A stretch of 64,000 nucleotides of DNA from Spisula solida (Eukaryota > Mollusca > Bivalvia > Venerida > Mactridae), in contig OX365952.1 in NCBI GenBank assembly GCA_947247005.1, positions 43,318,722 to 43,382,721 on the forward strand, read 5' to 3'. This document shows positions 15,201-26,437 of the stretch, piece by piece (the first letter of the stretch is position 1; each line of letters starts with the position of its first letter). The notes under the pieces are model-generated. The model was not told the origin of the DNA, made no database searches, and worked only from the letters and a program-made list of their open reading frames with translations. Made by a program: the position numbers and the translations under genes.

Positions 15201-15264
15201 ATTTATGTCCTTTCTCACTAACGACTTTGTTTCGAACTCCGCCTCTTGGAAAATCTTCCTCCAT
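276..15264 (-). CDS. PDCD11: RRP5/PDCD11 homologue, rRNA-processing S1-repeat protein (5' 15 exons; 3' part outside window)
   Basis: RRP5/PDCD11 is a nucleolar protein needed for pre-rRNA cleavage in both small- and large-subunit maturation; that role comes from the family. Coding exons (minus strand): 15178-15264, 14607-14768, 13897-14067, 12760-12918, 8352-8475, 7549-7679, 6964-7035, 5829-5933, 5227-5439, 4589-4656, 4245-4301, 2998-3058, 2007-2153, 1302-1481, 276-410. All have GT/AG borders and matching phases, giving 624 residues. The start MEEDFPRGG closely resembles the vertebrate N-terminus. Residues 29-83 are a Lys/Arg-rich, NLS-like linker. S1 domains follow at roughly 85-165, 190-265, 290-360, 390-440, 465-535 and 560-624, with typical blocks such as LILGCVKQIQDYKLSITLPN, DHGYTVDIG, GFIHNMHLAD and GLVPKRMLSTE. 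This is about one third of the usual ~1870 residues. The C-terminal S1 and TPR/HAT parts must lie to the left. No frameshifts were seen in the exons. Confidence 0.95.
480..735. mobile_element. Dispersed repeat, ATGCCCCC...GGGGGCAT family
   Basis: Contains TTGACCTTTGACCTACTGAC, GAAGATCCTAGGGCAAAG, GTCTATCGACTGACCAACAG and ends GATTGGGGGCATAA. Related copies are at 33650-33826, 36375-36590, 40810-41398, 44515-44885 and, in part, 14790-15070 and 34115-34760. All show TGACCTTTGACC or the GGGGGCATA end, or share AAGCCTTGTCCATAA. They are non-coding and their class is unknown. Confidence 0.6.
3690..3962 (+). mobile_element. Dispersed repeat ending in a CCGGT hairpin
   Basis: Begins near CAAGCAATACAGAAGTCCCC and ends with AGTCCCCTCCGGTCAAAAAC then CGGTAGGGGACT, a perfect terminal hairpin. 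Other copies are at 34190-34617 and 51866-52012. Its class is not recognised. This copy is in PDCD11 intron 11. Confidence 0.7.
4870..5195. repeat. Degenerate tandem repeat of ~35 bp
   Basis: Variants of TTTTCCCTGACCTTGAAAAA then ACATAGTTTTCCC recur about nine times. The repeat lies directly 3' of the exon 9 donor of PDCD11. Confidence 0.75.
6414..6613. mobile_element. Truncated copy of the same mariner-type MITE
   Basis: Starts with CAGGGTGTTAAAAAAGTTTG after TA and shares the interior with the 18851 copy in opposite orientation (AATAGCTTCA, TTCTGACATCAGAAAA). The second end is missing. It is in PDCD11 intron 7. Confidence 0.65.
8524..8562 (-). other. Hammerhead-ribozyme-like core, probably decayed
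   Basis: On the minus strand: CCTGATGA, a perfect 5-bp stem GGCAT/ATGCC closed by a short loop, then AAAAC. The hammerhead core is CUGAUGA-stem II-GAAA; the first G of GAAA is A here. A second, more degenerate copy (GCTGATGAAGACATAGTATA) starts about 72 bp upstream on that strand (8602-8625). Such motifs are known from Penelope-like retroelement ends. Stems I and III were not convincingly identified. It lies just outside PDCD11 exon 5. Confidence 0.3.
8746..8935. mobile_element. Degenerate MITE, ACCTGT...GACCACC family
   Basis: CAGTAAAACCTGTCTGTAAT at 8747 is followed by GACCACC and internal GACAGGTGGTC, with degenerate inverted matches to about 8930. A related fragment is at 1825-1935 (AGCCAAACCTGTTTTTAAAG, GACAGGTGGTC). 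CAGT-type ends suggest the same broad pogo-like class. Both lie in PDCD11 introns. Confidence 0.45.
10293..10372 (-). mobile_element. tRNA-like SINE head
   Basis: On the minus strand: GGAACAGTTGTCGAGTGATA then AGCGCTCTCAACTTAG, and the B box CCTGGTTTGAATCTCTG. A further A-box-like GGATAGCTCAGTTGGTAAAG occurs on the plus strand at about 10105. Both are probable tRNA-derived repeats in PDCD11 intron 4. Confidence 0.45.
10510..11061. mobile_element. ~550-bp inverted-repeat element
   Basis: AACCCCTTTCACAATTGTCG at the left is inverted as GACAATTGTGAAAAGGGTT at the right, with inner GTACGTCCGCC / GTACGACGGAC pairs. No transposase. PDCD11 intron 4. Confidence 0.65.
11226..11306 (+). mobile_element. 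tRNA-like SINE head or tRNA pseudogene
   Basis: TTAGCTCACTCAGTAGAGCA resembles an A box and D arm; CCAGGTTTGAGCCCTGG is a good T arm and B box. The stems are otherwise unconvincing, so it is taken as a tRNA-derived repeat in PDCD11 intron 4. Confidence 0.5.
11640..12012 (+). mobile_element. Dispersed repeat family ending GCCNTCCCTGTCSGACTTAAT, copy 1
   Basis: Internal phrases such as GGTCATTC, TTGGGCATTGTGCCTTGTAT, GTGCTCGACTGGTTAAG and the end CATCCCTGTCCGACTTAATG. Other copies: 19635-19815 and 52070-52700, and in reverse at 23897-23990. In PDCD11 intron 4. Confidence 0.65.
12373..12505. repeat. 72-bp tandem duplication
   Basis: TTCTTTATGTAAACTGTACA through TTAATTTATTAATTAAG occurs twice, 72 bp apart, nearly without change, so it is recent. 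PDCD11 intron 4. Confidence 0.9.
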
Positions 15265-17135
15265 ATTTACTTGCAACGTTATATATTATTCTAAAAATAC
15301 AAAATGAGTGATGAAAAATAGGCACATGCTCCTGGGATCCAAGAAATGCACAGGTTGAATTATGACGGGCGTGTTTGTTTAAATTACATGTATGACATGT
15401 TGATTGCTTAAATTGCAATAATAAACCATTGAAAACTCGTGTTAAATACCATTGCATGCAGTAAATGTTTGTACAGCTAGTCTCCTTGTACACAGGTACG
15501 GATATAGCTAATAAATGCTGAAGAAGAGCGTCAGACTGAATGTTAGACAGATTGTTTTTGAAAAGTCTGCAACAAACAGGGATAAAGAATCCTTCTGCTC
15601 AACACACGAGTATCAAGGCCCTACATACATAGTGAATCTATATAGTAATAGGACTGATCTATGAATGGGTTATAAACTGATGGCATCTTCCACTCTGTCA
15701 CAAATATGTCATAAGTCTATGCGGTTCATCATAGCTGGAATGGAATTGAAGCGCAGTGCCGGATAAATGATTAAATCCATTGCCCAAGGCCAAAATGAAT
15801 AATTTCGTAATTCCAGAAAAACGGGTTTTAACCTGTAATGTAGTCCCATAAATAAGACTCTACGTACGTTCCACAGTACTATAGAGTCTCATAGTTTTGA
15901 ACTTAGCTGTCTTTAGCAAAATTTTATTTCCGAATTGAACGACTTATTCGGGATTAAACAGTTGAATCGACCGCAGTAAAGCTTATTTCAAACATAAAGT
16001 ACAAAAAACCGCGTTAAAAATACGCGTTACACAACCAATATTACATGAAATGTTTGTCTGACATCTGCCGCGATTCACTTCCGTTTTAAAAACGAAAGTT
16101 ACCTACAGTTGACAAATTCGTTTTAGACGAAATAATTATTTGGTACGGAGTAGTCGTTCTTGACCGACTATAATGTAGGCCTATTTTTAGTCCGGATACC
16201 GGGTTTTAGTTGTAGCCATTTTTCGTCCAATCAAAAATAGTATAAATGTCAGAACAACAACATTCGGAATACATCGGCTCTGTTCGACGGGTTCAAAGCA
16301 TAAATAAGGACATTTCAGTAAATTTGGAAGTGAAATGAAACAGGAATAATTTATGTATCAATGAGGTTAGTTTTCTTGAATTAATTCGTTTTCAATGATA
16401 GAAAAGGCATTACTGAAGCCATGTGTGGTGTGCCTTTACTTTGTATTGCTTTTTAGGGCTCATAATCGATAACCAAACAGCGACAAAGAATCGTGTCGCA
16501 AAGCGCTACATACTTGTACTTGGGACCCGGTGAGACCTAACGTAATGTAATGATACGGGACTAACCAGTAATGTTGATATGGAGATTACCCGGAATTCAT
16601 ATTGATACAGTATGATTAAATGTACATTTAAAACTCAGATGATAAATGTACGAAAGCATTTAAAGTATGAGAAATTAAGAATGTATGCATGTAAACATGA
16701 ATGTTTACAACTTGAAAATAAGGGAACAACTGTTCAAAACGTTTAGGTTCACATTATGGACGATAATAAAAGCAAACGTGACATTTATAGAATACTTTAG
16801 ATCAAATATAATTACATTTTTCACTTCTTGTGTTAGTTGTCACAAAGAAACTAGCTTGCAGTTGATAATCTTGCAATTTATCTCACCACACGTTGGTCAC
16901 AGCATGGACGTCGCCATCTTGAATTTCGACACTTCCGGTTGGTTTTAAAACCCGTACAATCGTGTACGTAACAGAGAAAACTAATCTTCGCAGTGATCTC
17001 CTTTACCAATAGCAATGTGTACCGTTTTACAATGTGACTGGATAGTTCCATGCAGCTCAAACTGTAAATATATATTATGCTCACATTTTTTAAACAATGT
17101 GATGATGTCACTTGCCCTCGATGCGTTATAAGCCC

Positions 17136-17600
17136 TGGGCAGTAACCAAATAGAAAGCTTGACCCGTTGCCAGGATAATGTGACTGGATAGTTCCTGGAA
17201 ACTGCAGCTTGACCCGTTGCCAGGATTATGTGATAGAATGGTTCCTGGAAATTGCAGCTTGACCCGGTGCCAGGATAATGTGACTTGATAGTTCCTAGAA
17301 ATTGCAGCCTGATCCGTTGCCATGATTATGTGACTTGATAGTTCCTAGAAATTGCAGGTTGACCCGGTGTCAGGATAATGTGACTGGAAAGTTCCAGGAA
17401 ATTGCACTTTGACCCGGTGTCAGGATTATGTTACTCGAAAGTTACAGGAATTTGCAGGTTGACCTGGTGTCAGGATTATGTGACTGGAAAGTTACAGTAA
17501 TTTGCAGGTTGACCTGGTGTCAGGATAATTAATGTGACTGGGTAGTTCCAGGAAATTGCAGGTTGGCACGCTGTCAGGATTGTGTGACTGGAAAGACTGG
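17136..17600. repeat. 50-bp tandem repeat, about 9 copies
   Basis: Unit CAGGATAATGTGACTGGATA, GTTCCTGGAAATTGCAGCTT, GACCCGTTGC repeats every 50 bp from 17171, with drift toward the right end. Intergenic between PDCD11 and the GT92 gene. Confidence 0.9.
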
Positions 17601-18039
17601 TTATATAAAACTGCAATACTGTTGATGGGACTTAAAGCCAAAATTAAAAAAACAACATCACGCTTGTGAACGTTTTACGTCATACTAAGTAGACGACATA
17701 ATTCATAAAGATGTTCGCCATGCGCTTCAATTTTACTGAATACTACATCAGTTAAAATTAATTAGGGTGATGATAATGATAAATACAATTAGTTTTATCT
17801 TTCTTTGTACGTAGATTGATAGCCAAAGGCAATTGTCGTGCATTATTTAGTACCATTAATATTTTATTTTTGCTTACCCCCAAGGGTTTTTGTTTATAGC
17901 TACAAGTACATACCAAGTATCGATAAACTGTAGATTAATTTACACGTTTTCTAAAATATACATGGTCAAGAAAAATGAACGGTGGTGATATTAATTCGAA
18001 ACCTTAAATCACTGTAGTAATCCCGATACATCGCTTCCC

Positions 18040-18196
18040 AGTTCCGTCAGAGAAATGTACTGTTTTCATATGGCTCTGACGGAACTGAACCCCCTGCCGA
18101 GTAGCGCTCTGGTGGAACTATATGTTCCGCCAGAGTGTTACCTCGGTTTTCAGTTCTGCCAGAGACTGAGAGTAATATGAAAACGGTACATGACCC
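18040..18196. mobile_element. Nested foldback sequence
   Basis: AGTTCCGTCAGAG ... CTCTGACGGAACT, then TCTGGTGGAACTATATGTTC, CGCCAGAG, inside TACTGTTTTCATAT ... ATATGAAAACGGTACAT. Two small hairpins sit within a larger one. Intergenic. Confidence 0.6.
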
Positions 18197-18850
18197 TCTA
18201 ATGCAATGCCTTTTTATATACTGTATAAATGTGGATCAAATATCCATTCCCCATGACGCATATTGATCCATACTATTTACCAATGTATCATTCCGGTGGG
18301 TAACGTAACTGCCCTGGGAACGGGACGAAGCAGGTTCGAATACCCGAAAGGGGTCCATTCTGATATGGCTGGTTGGTCAGCCGACGGCTTTATTACCTTC
18401 CTGTGTGGTATTCACAAAACATCTAAAGCGAAAACTTCGAATTTCCTTAAAAATTTCCCCAAAGTCCATCAGCTACTGATCAGTAAAGTCTAGAATGTAT
18501 TTTTACAGTTTAGAAGCATTAAGTGCAGGGCTACAACAATTACCGAGAAAACATGGGTTGTTCTTCGTTTCTTGTAAAATATATACCGCTAATTTTTTTA
18601 ACTGAGGACAAATAATTTAAGTTTTTACTTAAAATGCTTTGGGAATACCAGCTCTGCTGGTGCCTGGTATTGAAAGTATTGAAAAGTAGGGGACGAGACG
18701 TAAACATGTTCTAAAAGTTCGTGTCTCATAAGCCTTCATTGGTTATTATCTAATTAGGCGTGATGCTTATAACAAATGAATTCACCATGTGCATAACATT
18801 TATGAATATACATGTGTAATCAGACAATACGCTACCATTGTGTATATATA

Positions 18851-19083
18851 CAGGGTGTTAAAAAGTTCGCTCTCAATGTTTTAGTTTCGATGTTTTTATT
18901 TTCTGACCTCAGAAGAGGGTAACATTTTCAGGCTGAAATCCAGAGGGTTCTACCATTGTTCTTATCTCTCTGGCATTGAATGAAGCTATTATAGTAAGGA
19001 ATTAGCATTGTCTATTGTGTACATAGCTAAAAAAAAACTTTACATAAATTTGAATTTTGAGAACGAACTTTTTTAACACCCTG
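18851..19083. mobile_element. 233-bp mariner-type MITE
   Basis: Inverted ends CAGGGTGTTAAAAAGTTCGC / complement of GAACGAACTTTTTTAACACC-CTG with TA on each side (18849-18850, 19084-19085). Non-coding interior. Intergenic, upstream of the GT92 gene. Confidence 0.85.
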
Positions 19084-19634
19084 TACATGTTGGTGATGGG
19101 ATGCTGATTCAAATGTTGGATTCAGCTATGTATGAACCATGGTGCGTAAAATGATAAGATATGTGTTTCGACTTGCTTGAAAACAGTTAACATGGATTCC
19201 TAATTTTGTAGAATGAACTTTTCCCTCTTCAATAGAGACTACATTTCATGTTGTTTAAATATTTCATTACGTCAAAATTGGTAAAAGAAATAAACGTTCA
19301 AATTGTCTTCTTCATAATTGGTTATAACACGATTTTAAACTTTTAAATATAGCCATCAGCTACCACGCCTTGTACTTAGTAGTCCGCGCGAACTTTTACT
19401 CGTATTTGTAGACGCCTTATTTATTGACATTCTTCAGATTTTTATCAATGGTGTTCCGACCCGCCCAGTGTGCAATTGCTTTGCTTAGATTTCAATCAGA
19501 TATTTCTTTTAGTTAGGCCAAATTAAAACACATTATGAAAAATGTTAGGTTGGTAGTTTTGAAAATATATTCCTTATGCTTATCATATTATTTTTCCATC
19601 TCGAAGTTAGGGATATGACTAAGTAAAGTTGTAC

Positions 19635-19815
19635 TTTTCGATAGCTTGGACTTGGGCGGTTCTGCGCTTGTTTAGTTGGGCATTGTGTCTTTGTATGTTT
19701 TATGTTTCCTGTGCTCGGTTGGTTCAGTTGGGCATTGTGCGTTGTGTGTTTTAATGTTTTCTGTGCTCGGCTGGTTACGTTGAGTGCTGCCTTCCCTGTC
19801 GGACTTAATATAATC
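19635..19815 (+). mobile_element. Dispersed repeat family, copy 2
   Basis: CTTGGACTTGGGCGGTTCTG, two partial copies of GTTGGGCATTGTG, and the end GAGTGCTGCCTTCCCTGTCG, GACTTAATAT. It lies upstream of the GT92 gene. Confidence 0.65.
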
Positions 19816-20289
19816 TTTTTTTTAAATATTCATCTACCACACAGGCTAAAAAATTAACGAATTTGGGCTTTTTCTCAATTTAAAGTAAACTATATTTGTT
19901 TTAAGAAGACATATGTGTCTGTAACACAGTCGCTTATTTTGACCAAAAAATCTATAAAAAAGTTAGTGTTGGCCTGAAGATATAAGAACAGAACAGATAT
20001 AAGGTAGTTCGGAGCACCTAAATATAATTACGGTGTAACCATATTAGTACGTAGTTTGTTGCACGCAATTGCACTGGAAATGTTATAAATAGAATCTATA
20101 TAAATTTGAAGATACATGGATAGATAAAAATAATTATTCAACAGCACGTGTTACGTATTTTGTATATGGATAGGCCTACATGTATAATATTATGTTGTTA
20201 GTCTATGGTATTATACCACTTGACGACAGCTAATGCATACAGACTGGAATTACAGCATGTATTAGTTGTTTGTCGTTCACGGCTTGTAA

Positions 20290-23200
20290 ATGATTTTTGT
20301 TCGAAAACCACTAAGAAGTTTATTTGTTGTGTTGATGCTATGTACTGTAATATTTCTACTGAATCCGGGATATAACGAGCAAACAGTTCGGAATACACTG
20401 GTAGGTATTGTATGTTCTGTTACATTATATAAATGTTTATAACTTACTTAAAAGTAAACTAATATAAACTCATCATTGATATACATATTGTCGAATACTT
20501 TTGACCTGTCGCTAATTATTCTCCGTGTATTTTCGTTTTTGTACAGTAGGAATGTTTTGATGAGTTAAGATAACAACTCTGATTGGACAACGGATAAGCA
20601 TGGATATTCATGGATGACAAGTTAAAAGTGACAGGCAATATTATTATGTATACGTAATTTAAAACAATAACAAAACCATCTTAGGTGAAAACGGGTATAC
20701 TTCATTTTCCTGTATTTCAATTTAGATTATTATTTCAGTTGTTGGTCGAATATTTTGATTTTTGCATTCCTTTACTATTACAGAATGTTGAAGGTATATT
20801 CAAGAACAATGCTGTATGGAAGTTACAGAGACTTAACCTGATGTTAGAAAGTTACGAAGTTCAGTACCCCAGTGAGAAGATGGAAGATATAAGAGACGAT
20901 GAAGAGATAGAGGGTAACATGAACAACCCAGATAGTAATGTTCATGCTGACTCTGACAAACACAATGTGAATGCGTATGAACACGAAAATCGTGATGTAA
21001 AGGAACCCGTTCCTGAAAATGCTCAACAGTGGAATATTGCTAAATTACTTGCATTAATGAAAGAATACAACAAGGTCCAGGCTGGTAGATCAGGTTTTAG
21101 GAGAGCACAAACGGCAGAAGTGTTTTACATTTCCGCAGTATTATCAAACCCTAGTAACACAAGTGATGGAAGGAATATCACCGTTAACGGCTGGCTTGGT
21201 AGTAGACACTTAAAAGACGACATCTTTTGTTGTGTACGGTCTCTAAACGAGACTTCAGTTGTTAAAATGATGACGAAAAATATTCTCAATATAGCTCATA
21301 TAAAAGTATTAAAAGCAACTCAATTTATATGTCCAATACAATCGTCGTACGTTACGGACATTAAAGTTGGCCTTGTCATGTCTAATAACTCATGCAAAGA
21401 AGCAAATTACATAGATGTTGAGAATGAAGAAATCCCACCAGCAAACAGTAACAACCAGTCGATGGGAATATGTGGTAAAATACTGTACGGAAATTATTTC
21501 TCGGCGGAAAGGGTTCTAGAATGGCTGGAATTAAACAGGAACCTTGGGGTGGATAAGATTGTATTATATACCTTCAATATAACAGACGATGTCAAAGCAG
21601 TGCTGCAGCATTATGTTAGCGAAGGCTTTCTCGTTACCAAGGAGTTCGATTTTCCCTTGAAATGTAAGTTTTGTGGTGGTATTCAATATTGATCTTATTT
21701 AATTGGAGAATGAGGATAGCCAATCATATCGCCTGTTACTGACTAAGAGTTTAATATGATGTGCTCTGATTGGTTGTCCTGATCCTTAAGTAAAGTAAGA
21801 TCAATATTTAATACCACCCCTGATCTATGTTATAAATGTACATAATAACACTTGAATATATAAAGGTAATTAAGAAAAAGCATGATCATGTGACGCCACA
21901 AAAGAAAATTATTAAGTACACGATTTATGTAGGACACCCCTCGTATATCTTTAAATAATAACACTATATCGGAGTGGTGTAATTCCGGTAGCTGAACTTA
22001 CATCTATGTTTTGGTTAAGTTTTAAGTTCCCCTCTCTACTCGTATAGGCCAATATGCACGAGGAACTGGGACAAAAGTATTTGCATTGCTCCAATTTCGC
22101 ACATATAAGGATAACCTATTGTATTCTTAATTTTCTGGCGATTCTTTAGGATATGTGTTGATGCGATGTAGTGACATTGATACTAGTTATTTGTGCAACC
22201 TCTTTTTGGGGGGGTTCGAGTTAGCCGATTGGTCTAATTCGTTCGAACTTCTCATTGCTCAAGAGGCTACAGCACCTTTCGGTATAGGTTTGAATAACAA
22301 CTTCATACAAATAGGTTATTTCACAGAGCTAATATTTGTGCTTTGAGGTAGCCGTTAAAGTATCACAGTATATTTGATAATTCAGGTTATTTACGCATCT
22401 GGTTGTCGTGGTTATTGCGATTGTCGAATTGTCTAATGAGTCGTTTATTATTGGTTCAAATCCCACTATATAGGTGCACACTATTATATACTTTATCACG
22501 GTGTTTACCCGAAATATATTTTAGTCAAATATCCTCGATTTCTGGGAATGAAGTACATGATGGCTTACCTAGACGAACAAGTTGTAGTATATGACTGTGT
22601 TGCTAGGTTAAACAAGTATACCTACTTCAGTATTCTCGATGTAGATGAGTTCATTGTCTCCAGGCTACATAAATCAAAGGACTACAAGTCACTAACGGTA
22701 AGCTATGTTATATAAGTTTGTTAAACGTGTTAACTGGTATAGTATTCAATAACCACCTTAATACAAAACCAAAGGATTTGCTTAACTTTTAACCTTTCCT
22801 ATTGCTAAACAATAACATCAATAATTGTTTAGTTAGTTCTCAATCAGATATGAAGAGCTATAAGAATACCAGCCCTGATCATGATCCTCTTTTGAAAGCA
22901 TTGGCATAATTTAGCAGTGACATATTTCCTTTACATAGATCGACATACATGCAAGTAATACGAAGATTCATGGGCTATACTTAAAACACACTTTCTAAAC
23001 AATGTTGAATTTACTAACTATGTGATACCCAATTTTGCTTCCGTCTGTTATATGTCAATACCATGGTGAGATGCTATGATAGTTTGGGACTATGCCATGG
23101 ATCTCAAGTCAAGCCGTGCCAAATAGTGTCCTCATCACAGGGAACCAAATTCGTCGGAATGTCAAATCCTACTATTCAGAAATCGTCTTCAGTCTCAAGT

Positions 23201-26191
23201 CCAGTGTACCTTCTCCCGGATACATCGGGAGTGTACATAGACAACTCACAACAAAAAAAATAACCGCCTCCGATGGGAATCGAACCAAGGTGCCTTGGAT
23301 TATCAGTCCAGTATGCTAACCATATTATACATTTCCCTGGACGTAGCTATTTCTAATTTGTACAACATGATTGTACTATATATTCAAGGGGGTTTAACAG
23401 TAAATTTGTTGTGGTTTCAGAAACGACTAACACAACTGTATCCACGAGCTGCAGGATTCTCTATAAGATCATGTGTATTTATCACTGACTGGCCGAAAAC
23501 CTCTCCTGAGTCGGACATATTTGTTGAACAATATACACTGCGTACTGCGGCTTTATGGGATCGTACTAAGAACATCATCCGTCTAGATCGGGTTAAGCTG
23601 TCGACAATATGGACGCATGGATTCGTGCGTTCAAATAACAAGTATATGAGGTAAAAACATGTATGTTATGATACAGAATATTGGTGGTTTTGTCTGAATT
23701 CTGGTTTCTCAAAATTGTAAGTCTGACCATTCAAAACAACAAGTGGGCCAGCTTGGTTGTAACAAATATCCGTTTTGAGTTGTTCGAAGAGCGACAAGTT
23801 TTATTAGATCTTTGTTTGCACCTAGCGGTACGAAGTAATCTTCGGCGGTAATCAGGACCGTCATCATGATTTCCATCGTGAAAAGATATTAGATAACCGG
23901 ACAGGGAAGGCAGCACTCAACTTAAATAGCCCAGCGCAGATAACACCACATACTGTACAGTATAACAAAAAGACACAGACCATGCCCAACCACAGGAACC
24001 TGATATTTTAAAAATGACCCAAAGCACTATCCAAGACCCCATTACTGACAGGCACCCCTAAGAGAAAATACTGACAGGCACACCTTAGAGAAAATACTTA
24101 CAGGCACCCCTAAGAGAAAATACTTACAGGCACCCTTAGAGAAAATACTTACAGGCACCCCTTAGAGAAAATACTTACAGGCACCCCTAAGAGAAAATAC
24201 TGACAGGTACCCTTAGAGAAAATACTGACAGGCACCCCTTAGAGAAAATACTTACACGCACCCCTAAGAGAAAATACTGACAGGCACACCTTAGAGAAAA
24301 TACTTACAGGCACCCCTAAGAGAAAATACTTACAGGCACCCTTAGAGAAAATACTTACAGGCACCCCTTAGAGAAAATACTTACAGGCACCCCTAAGAGA
24401 AAATACTGACAGGTACCCTTAGAGAAAATACTGACAGGCACCCCTTAGAGAAAATACTTACACGCACCCCTAAGAGAAAATACTGACAGGCACTCCTTAG
24501 AGAAAATACTGACAGGCACCCCTTAGAGAAAATACTGACAGGCACCCCTAAGAGAAAATACTTACAAGCACTCCTTAGAGAAAATACTTACAGGCACCCC
24601 TTAGAGTAAATACTGACAGGCACCCTTAGAGAAAATACTGACAGGCACCCCTTAGAGAAAATACTTACAGGCACCCCTAAGAGAAAATACTTACAGACAC
24701 TCCTTAGAGAAAATACTGACAGGCACCCTTAGGAGAAAATACTTACAGGCACCCCTAAGAGAAAATACTGACAGGCACCCTTAGAGAAAATACTGACAGG
24801 CACCCCTTAGAGAAAATACTGACAGGCACCCCTAAGAGAAAATACTGACAGGCACTCCTTAGAGAAAATACTGACAGGCACCCCTTAGAGAAAATACTGA
24901 CAGGCACTCCTTAGAGAAAATACTGACAGGCACCCTTAGAGAAAATACTGACAGGCACCCCTTAGAGAAAATACTTACAGGCACCCCTAAGAGAAAATAC
25001 TTACAGACACTCCTTAGAGAAAATACTGACAGGCACCCTTAGGAGAAAATACTTACAGGCACCCCTAAGAGAAAATACTGACAGGCACCCTTAGAGAAAA
25101 TACTGACAGGCACCCCTTAGAGAAAATACTGACAGGCACCCCTAAGAGAAAATACTGACAGGCACTCCTTAGAGAAAATACTGACAGGCACCCCTTAGAG
25201 AAAATACTGACAGGCACCCCTAAGAGAAAATACTGACAGGCACTCCTTAGAGAAAATACTGACAGGCACCCCTAAGAGAAAATACTGACAGGCACTCCTT
25301 AGAGAAAATACTGACAGGCACCCCTAAGAGAAAATACTGACAGGCACCCCTAAGAGAAAATACTGACAGGCACTCCTTAGAGAAAATACTGACAGGCACC
25401 CCTAAGAGAAAATACTGACAGGCACCCCTAAGAGAAAATAAGTTGTCTTTTGGTGTTAGTCAGTAATGGAGTCTTGGATAGTGTTTAGGGCCAGATTTAA
25501 ATGTCAGGTTACTGAGGCCCAACGCAAACACAAAGACGACATCAATACTTTCAATTGCCCATCCTCACTAAAATTAAACGTCGAACACCCGTCTTCATGA
25601 ATATTATAAACCTAGAAATTTTTCACTAAAAGAAATCAATGCGTACGACCAACTACAGACAACAATATATAAGGTTTTTTTCATGTAAAGCTTGTGTCAC
25701 ATCAGCCACACGATATTTTAGTCGCACGATTTATTACTCCCAAAAACAAAATTAAAGTAGTCGTACGGAAAAGACGTGAATTTGGTAAATGCGTTATTCG
25801 GGCGGCGCTAATATTTCGAACGGCAGTCACACGAATCACCATTGATATCCGGTACCAAAAGATGCCTCTGACAGGTGTACGGCTGTCGCAAGACTTGTGT
25901 GACACAGGCTTAAGACATGCACGCATACTTTTAATGCTATTTTAATATATTTTTCACAAATATCATTTACATTTCAGTGCTAAACTTCCACATAGTGTAG
26001 CGGTTATCAATCATTATAGAAAGTGTCGCGATGAGTGGTGGAGAGAGGGCAACCAGTGTCTGTCTAAACAAGAACAGTTCAATGACATAGCCATGAAACG
26101 AATTGTGGATGAGTATAGGCCTCAGATCAGTCAGGTCCAGGATACAGTTTTATCAAAGGAATTACGAGAATCTTATACTTACGCAAATTAA
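20290..26191 (+). CDS. Glycosyltransferase family 92 (DUF23) type II membrane protein
   Basis: Five exons: 20290-20400, 20784-21663, 22525-22697, 23421-23650, 25978-26191; phases 0, 1, 0 and 2 agree, giving 535 residues ending in TAA. Exon 1 (37 residues) encodes a basic N-terminus and one hydrophobic segment (LFVVLMLCTVIFLL), a Golgi-type signal anchor; this decides the start. A hydrophilic stem of about 200 residues follows. The catalytic region begins near residue 240 (ICGKILYGNYFSAERVLEWL). It continues with VDKIVLYTF, then YDCVARLNKYTYFSILDVDEF in exon 3, whose DVDEF matches the metal/sugar-nucleotide acidic motif of the family. It ends with the late HYRKCRDEWW block in exon 5. In C. elegans the GT92 member GALT-1 galactosylates core fucose of N-glycans. 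The substrate here is not readable from sequence. Intron 4 carries the 26-bp minisatellite; a MITE starts about 10 bp after the exon 2 donor. Confidence 0.93.
21675..21832. mobile_element. ~155-bp MITE directly after GT92 exon 2
   Basis: GGTGGTATTCAATATTGATC at 21675 is inverted as GATCAATATTTAATACCACC at 21804-21823. An inner pair GATAGCCAATCATAT / GATTGGTTGTCCTGATC is weaker. It starts about 11 bp after the exon 2 donor. A partial copy in reverse is at 29275-29356. Confidence 0.75.
23264..23328 (-). mobile_element. tRNA-like repeat or tRNA pseudogene
   Basis: On the minus strand: TATGGTTAGCATACTGGACT, then the anticodon-like loop CTGATAA closed by TGGA/TCCA, then the B box CTTGGTTCGATTCCC. 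The D arm and acceptor stem are incomplete, so a functional tRNA gene is not claimed. It is in intron 3 of the GT92 gene, just upstream of exon 4. Confidence 0.45.
23885..25545. mobile_element. Inverted-repeat element enclosing the 26-bp minisatellite
   Basis: The sequences flanking the minisatellite are inverted copies of each other over roughly 100 bp. Left flank landmarks are CCCAACC...GGAACCTGA...CACTATCCAAGACCCCATTA ending in CTGAC (about 23975-24050). Read on the opposite strand, the right flank (25441-25535) gives GTTGGGCC...GTAACCTGA...CACTATCCAAGACTCCATTA then CTGAC. The left outer end (from about 23897) also matches, in reverse, the terminal sequence of the dispersed family at 11.6, 19.6 and 52 kb. 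The minisatellite therefore appears to be the expanded core of a transposable element. Confidence 0.7.
24045..25440. repeat. 26-bp minisatellite, about 54 copies
   Basis: Tandem repeat of the unit TACTGACAGGCACCCCTAAG plus AGAAAA (26 bp). Variants are TACTTACAGG, CCCTTAGAG (25 bp) and CACTCC. Blocks of several units are themselves repeated, for example 24047-24250 against 24270-24470, which indicates higher-order duplication. The array lies in the last intron of the GT92 gene and has no coding potential. Copy-number variation between individuals is likely. Confidence 0.95.
25688..25912. mobile_element. ~225-bp MITE
   Basis: AAGCTTGTGTCACATCAGCC at the left and the complement of ACTTGTGTGACACAGGCTTA at the right. 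It lies just upstream of GT92 exon 5. A long frame spanning it has no similarity and is not called. Confidence 0.6.
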
Positions 26192-26437
26192 AGTTACTTT
26201 GAAATAATACTTTTCATTTTTAATTTGAAACTTATAAAATACTCCATATCCCAGACCCATCACTTATTATTTCCCTCAGGAAATAACTCATTTCAATGGA
26301 CTTAGCAATGTACGAAGATACCTTATCTTTGTGGGACGGGTTTATTAGCCCGAAAGTGGATGTCACCGTTATCGTAGTGCAATTCGCACAGTTCCTACCC
26401 CCAAATAACTAGGCCTGTTATACGTAAACTGCCGAAC

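Larger units (their letters stand above)
15265..20289. other. Intergenic region between PDCD11 and the GT92 gene (divergent genes)
   Basis: The two genes point away from each other. Apart from the 50-bp array (17136-17600), a foldback (18040), a mariner-type MITE (18851) and a dispersed repeat (19635), no gene was recognised. A CCAATCAAAAATAGTATAAA element at 16229 followed by a possible donor (ATGAG|GTTAGT, 16364) could be a promoter with a non-coding first exon for the GT92 gene. This is weak. Confidence 0.5.

Noticed and set aside
24045..25440. CRISPR-like regular repeat
   Set aside because: Repeats are head-to-tail with no unique spacers, in a eukaryotic intron; it is a minisatellite.
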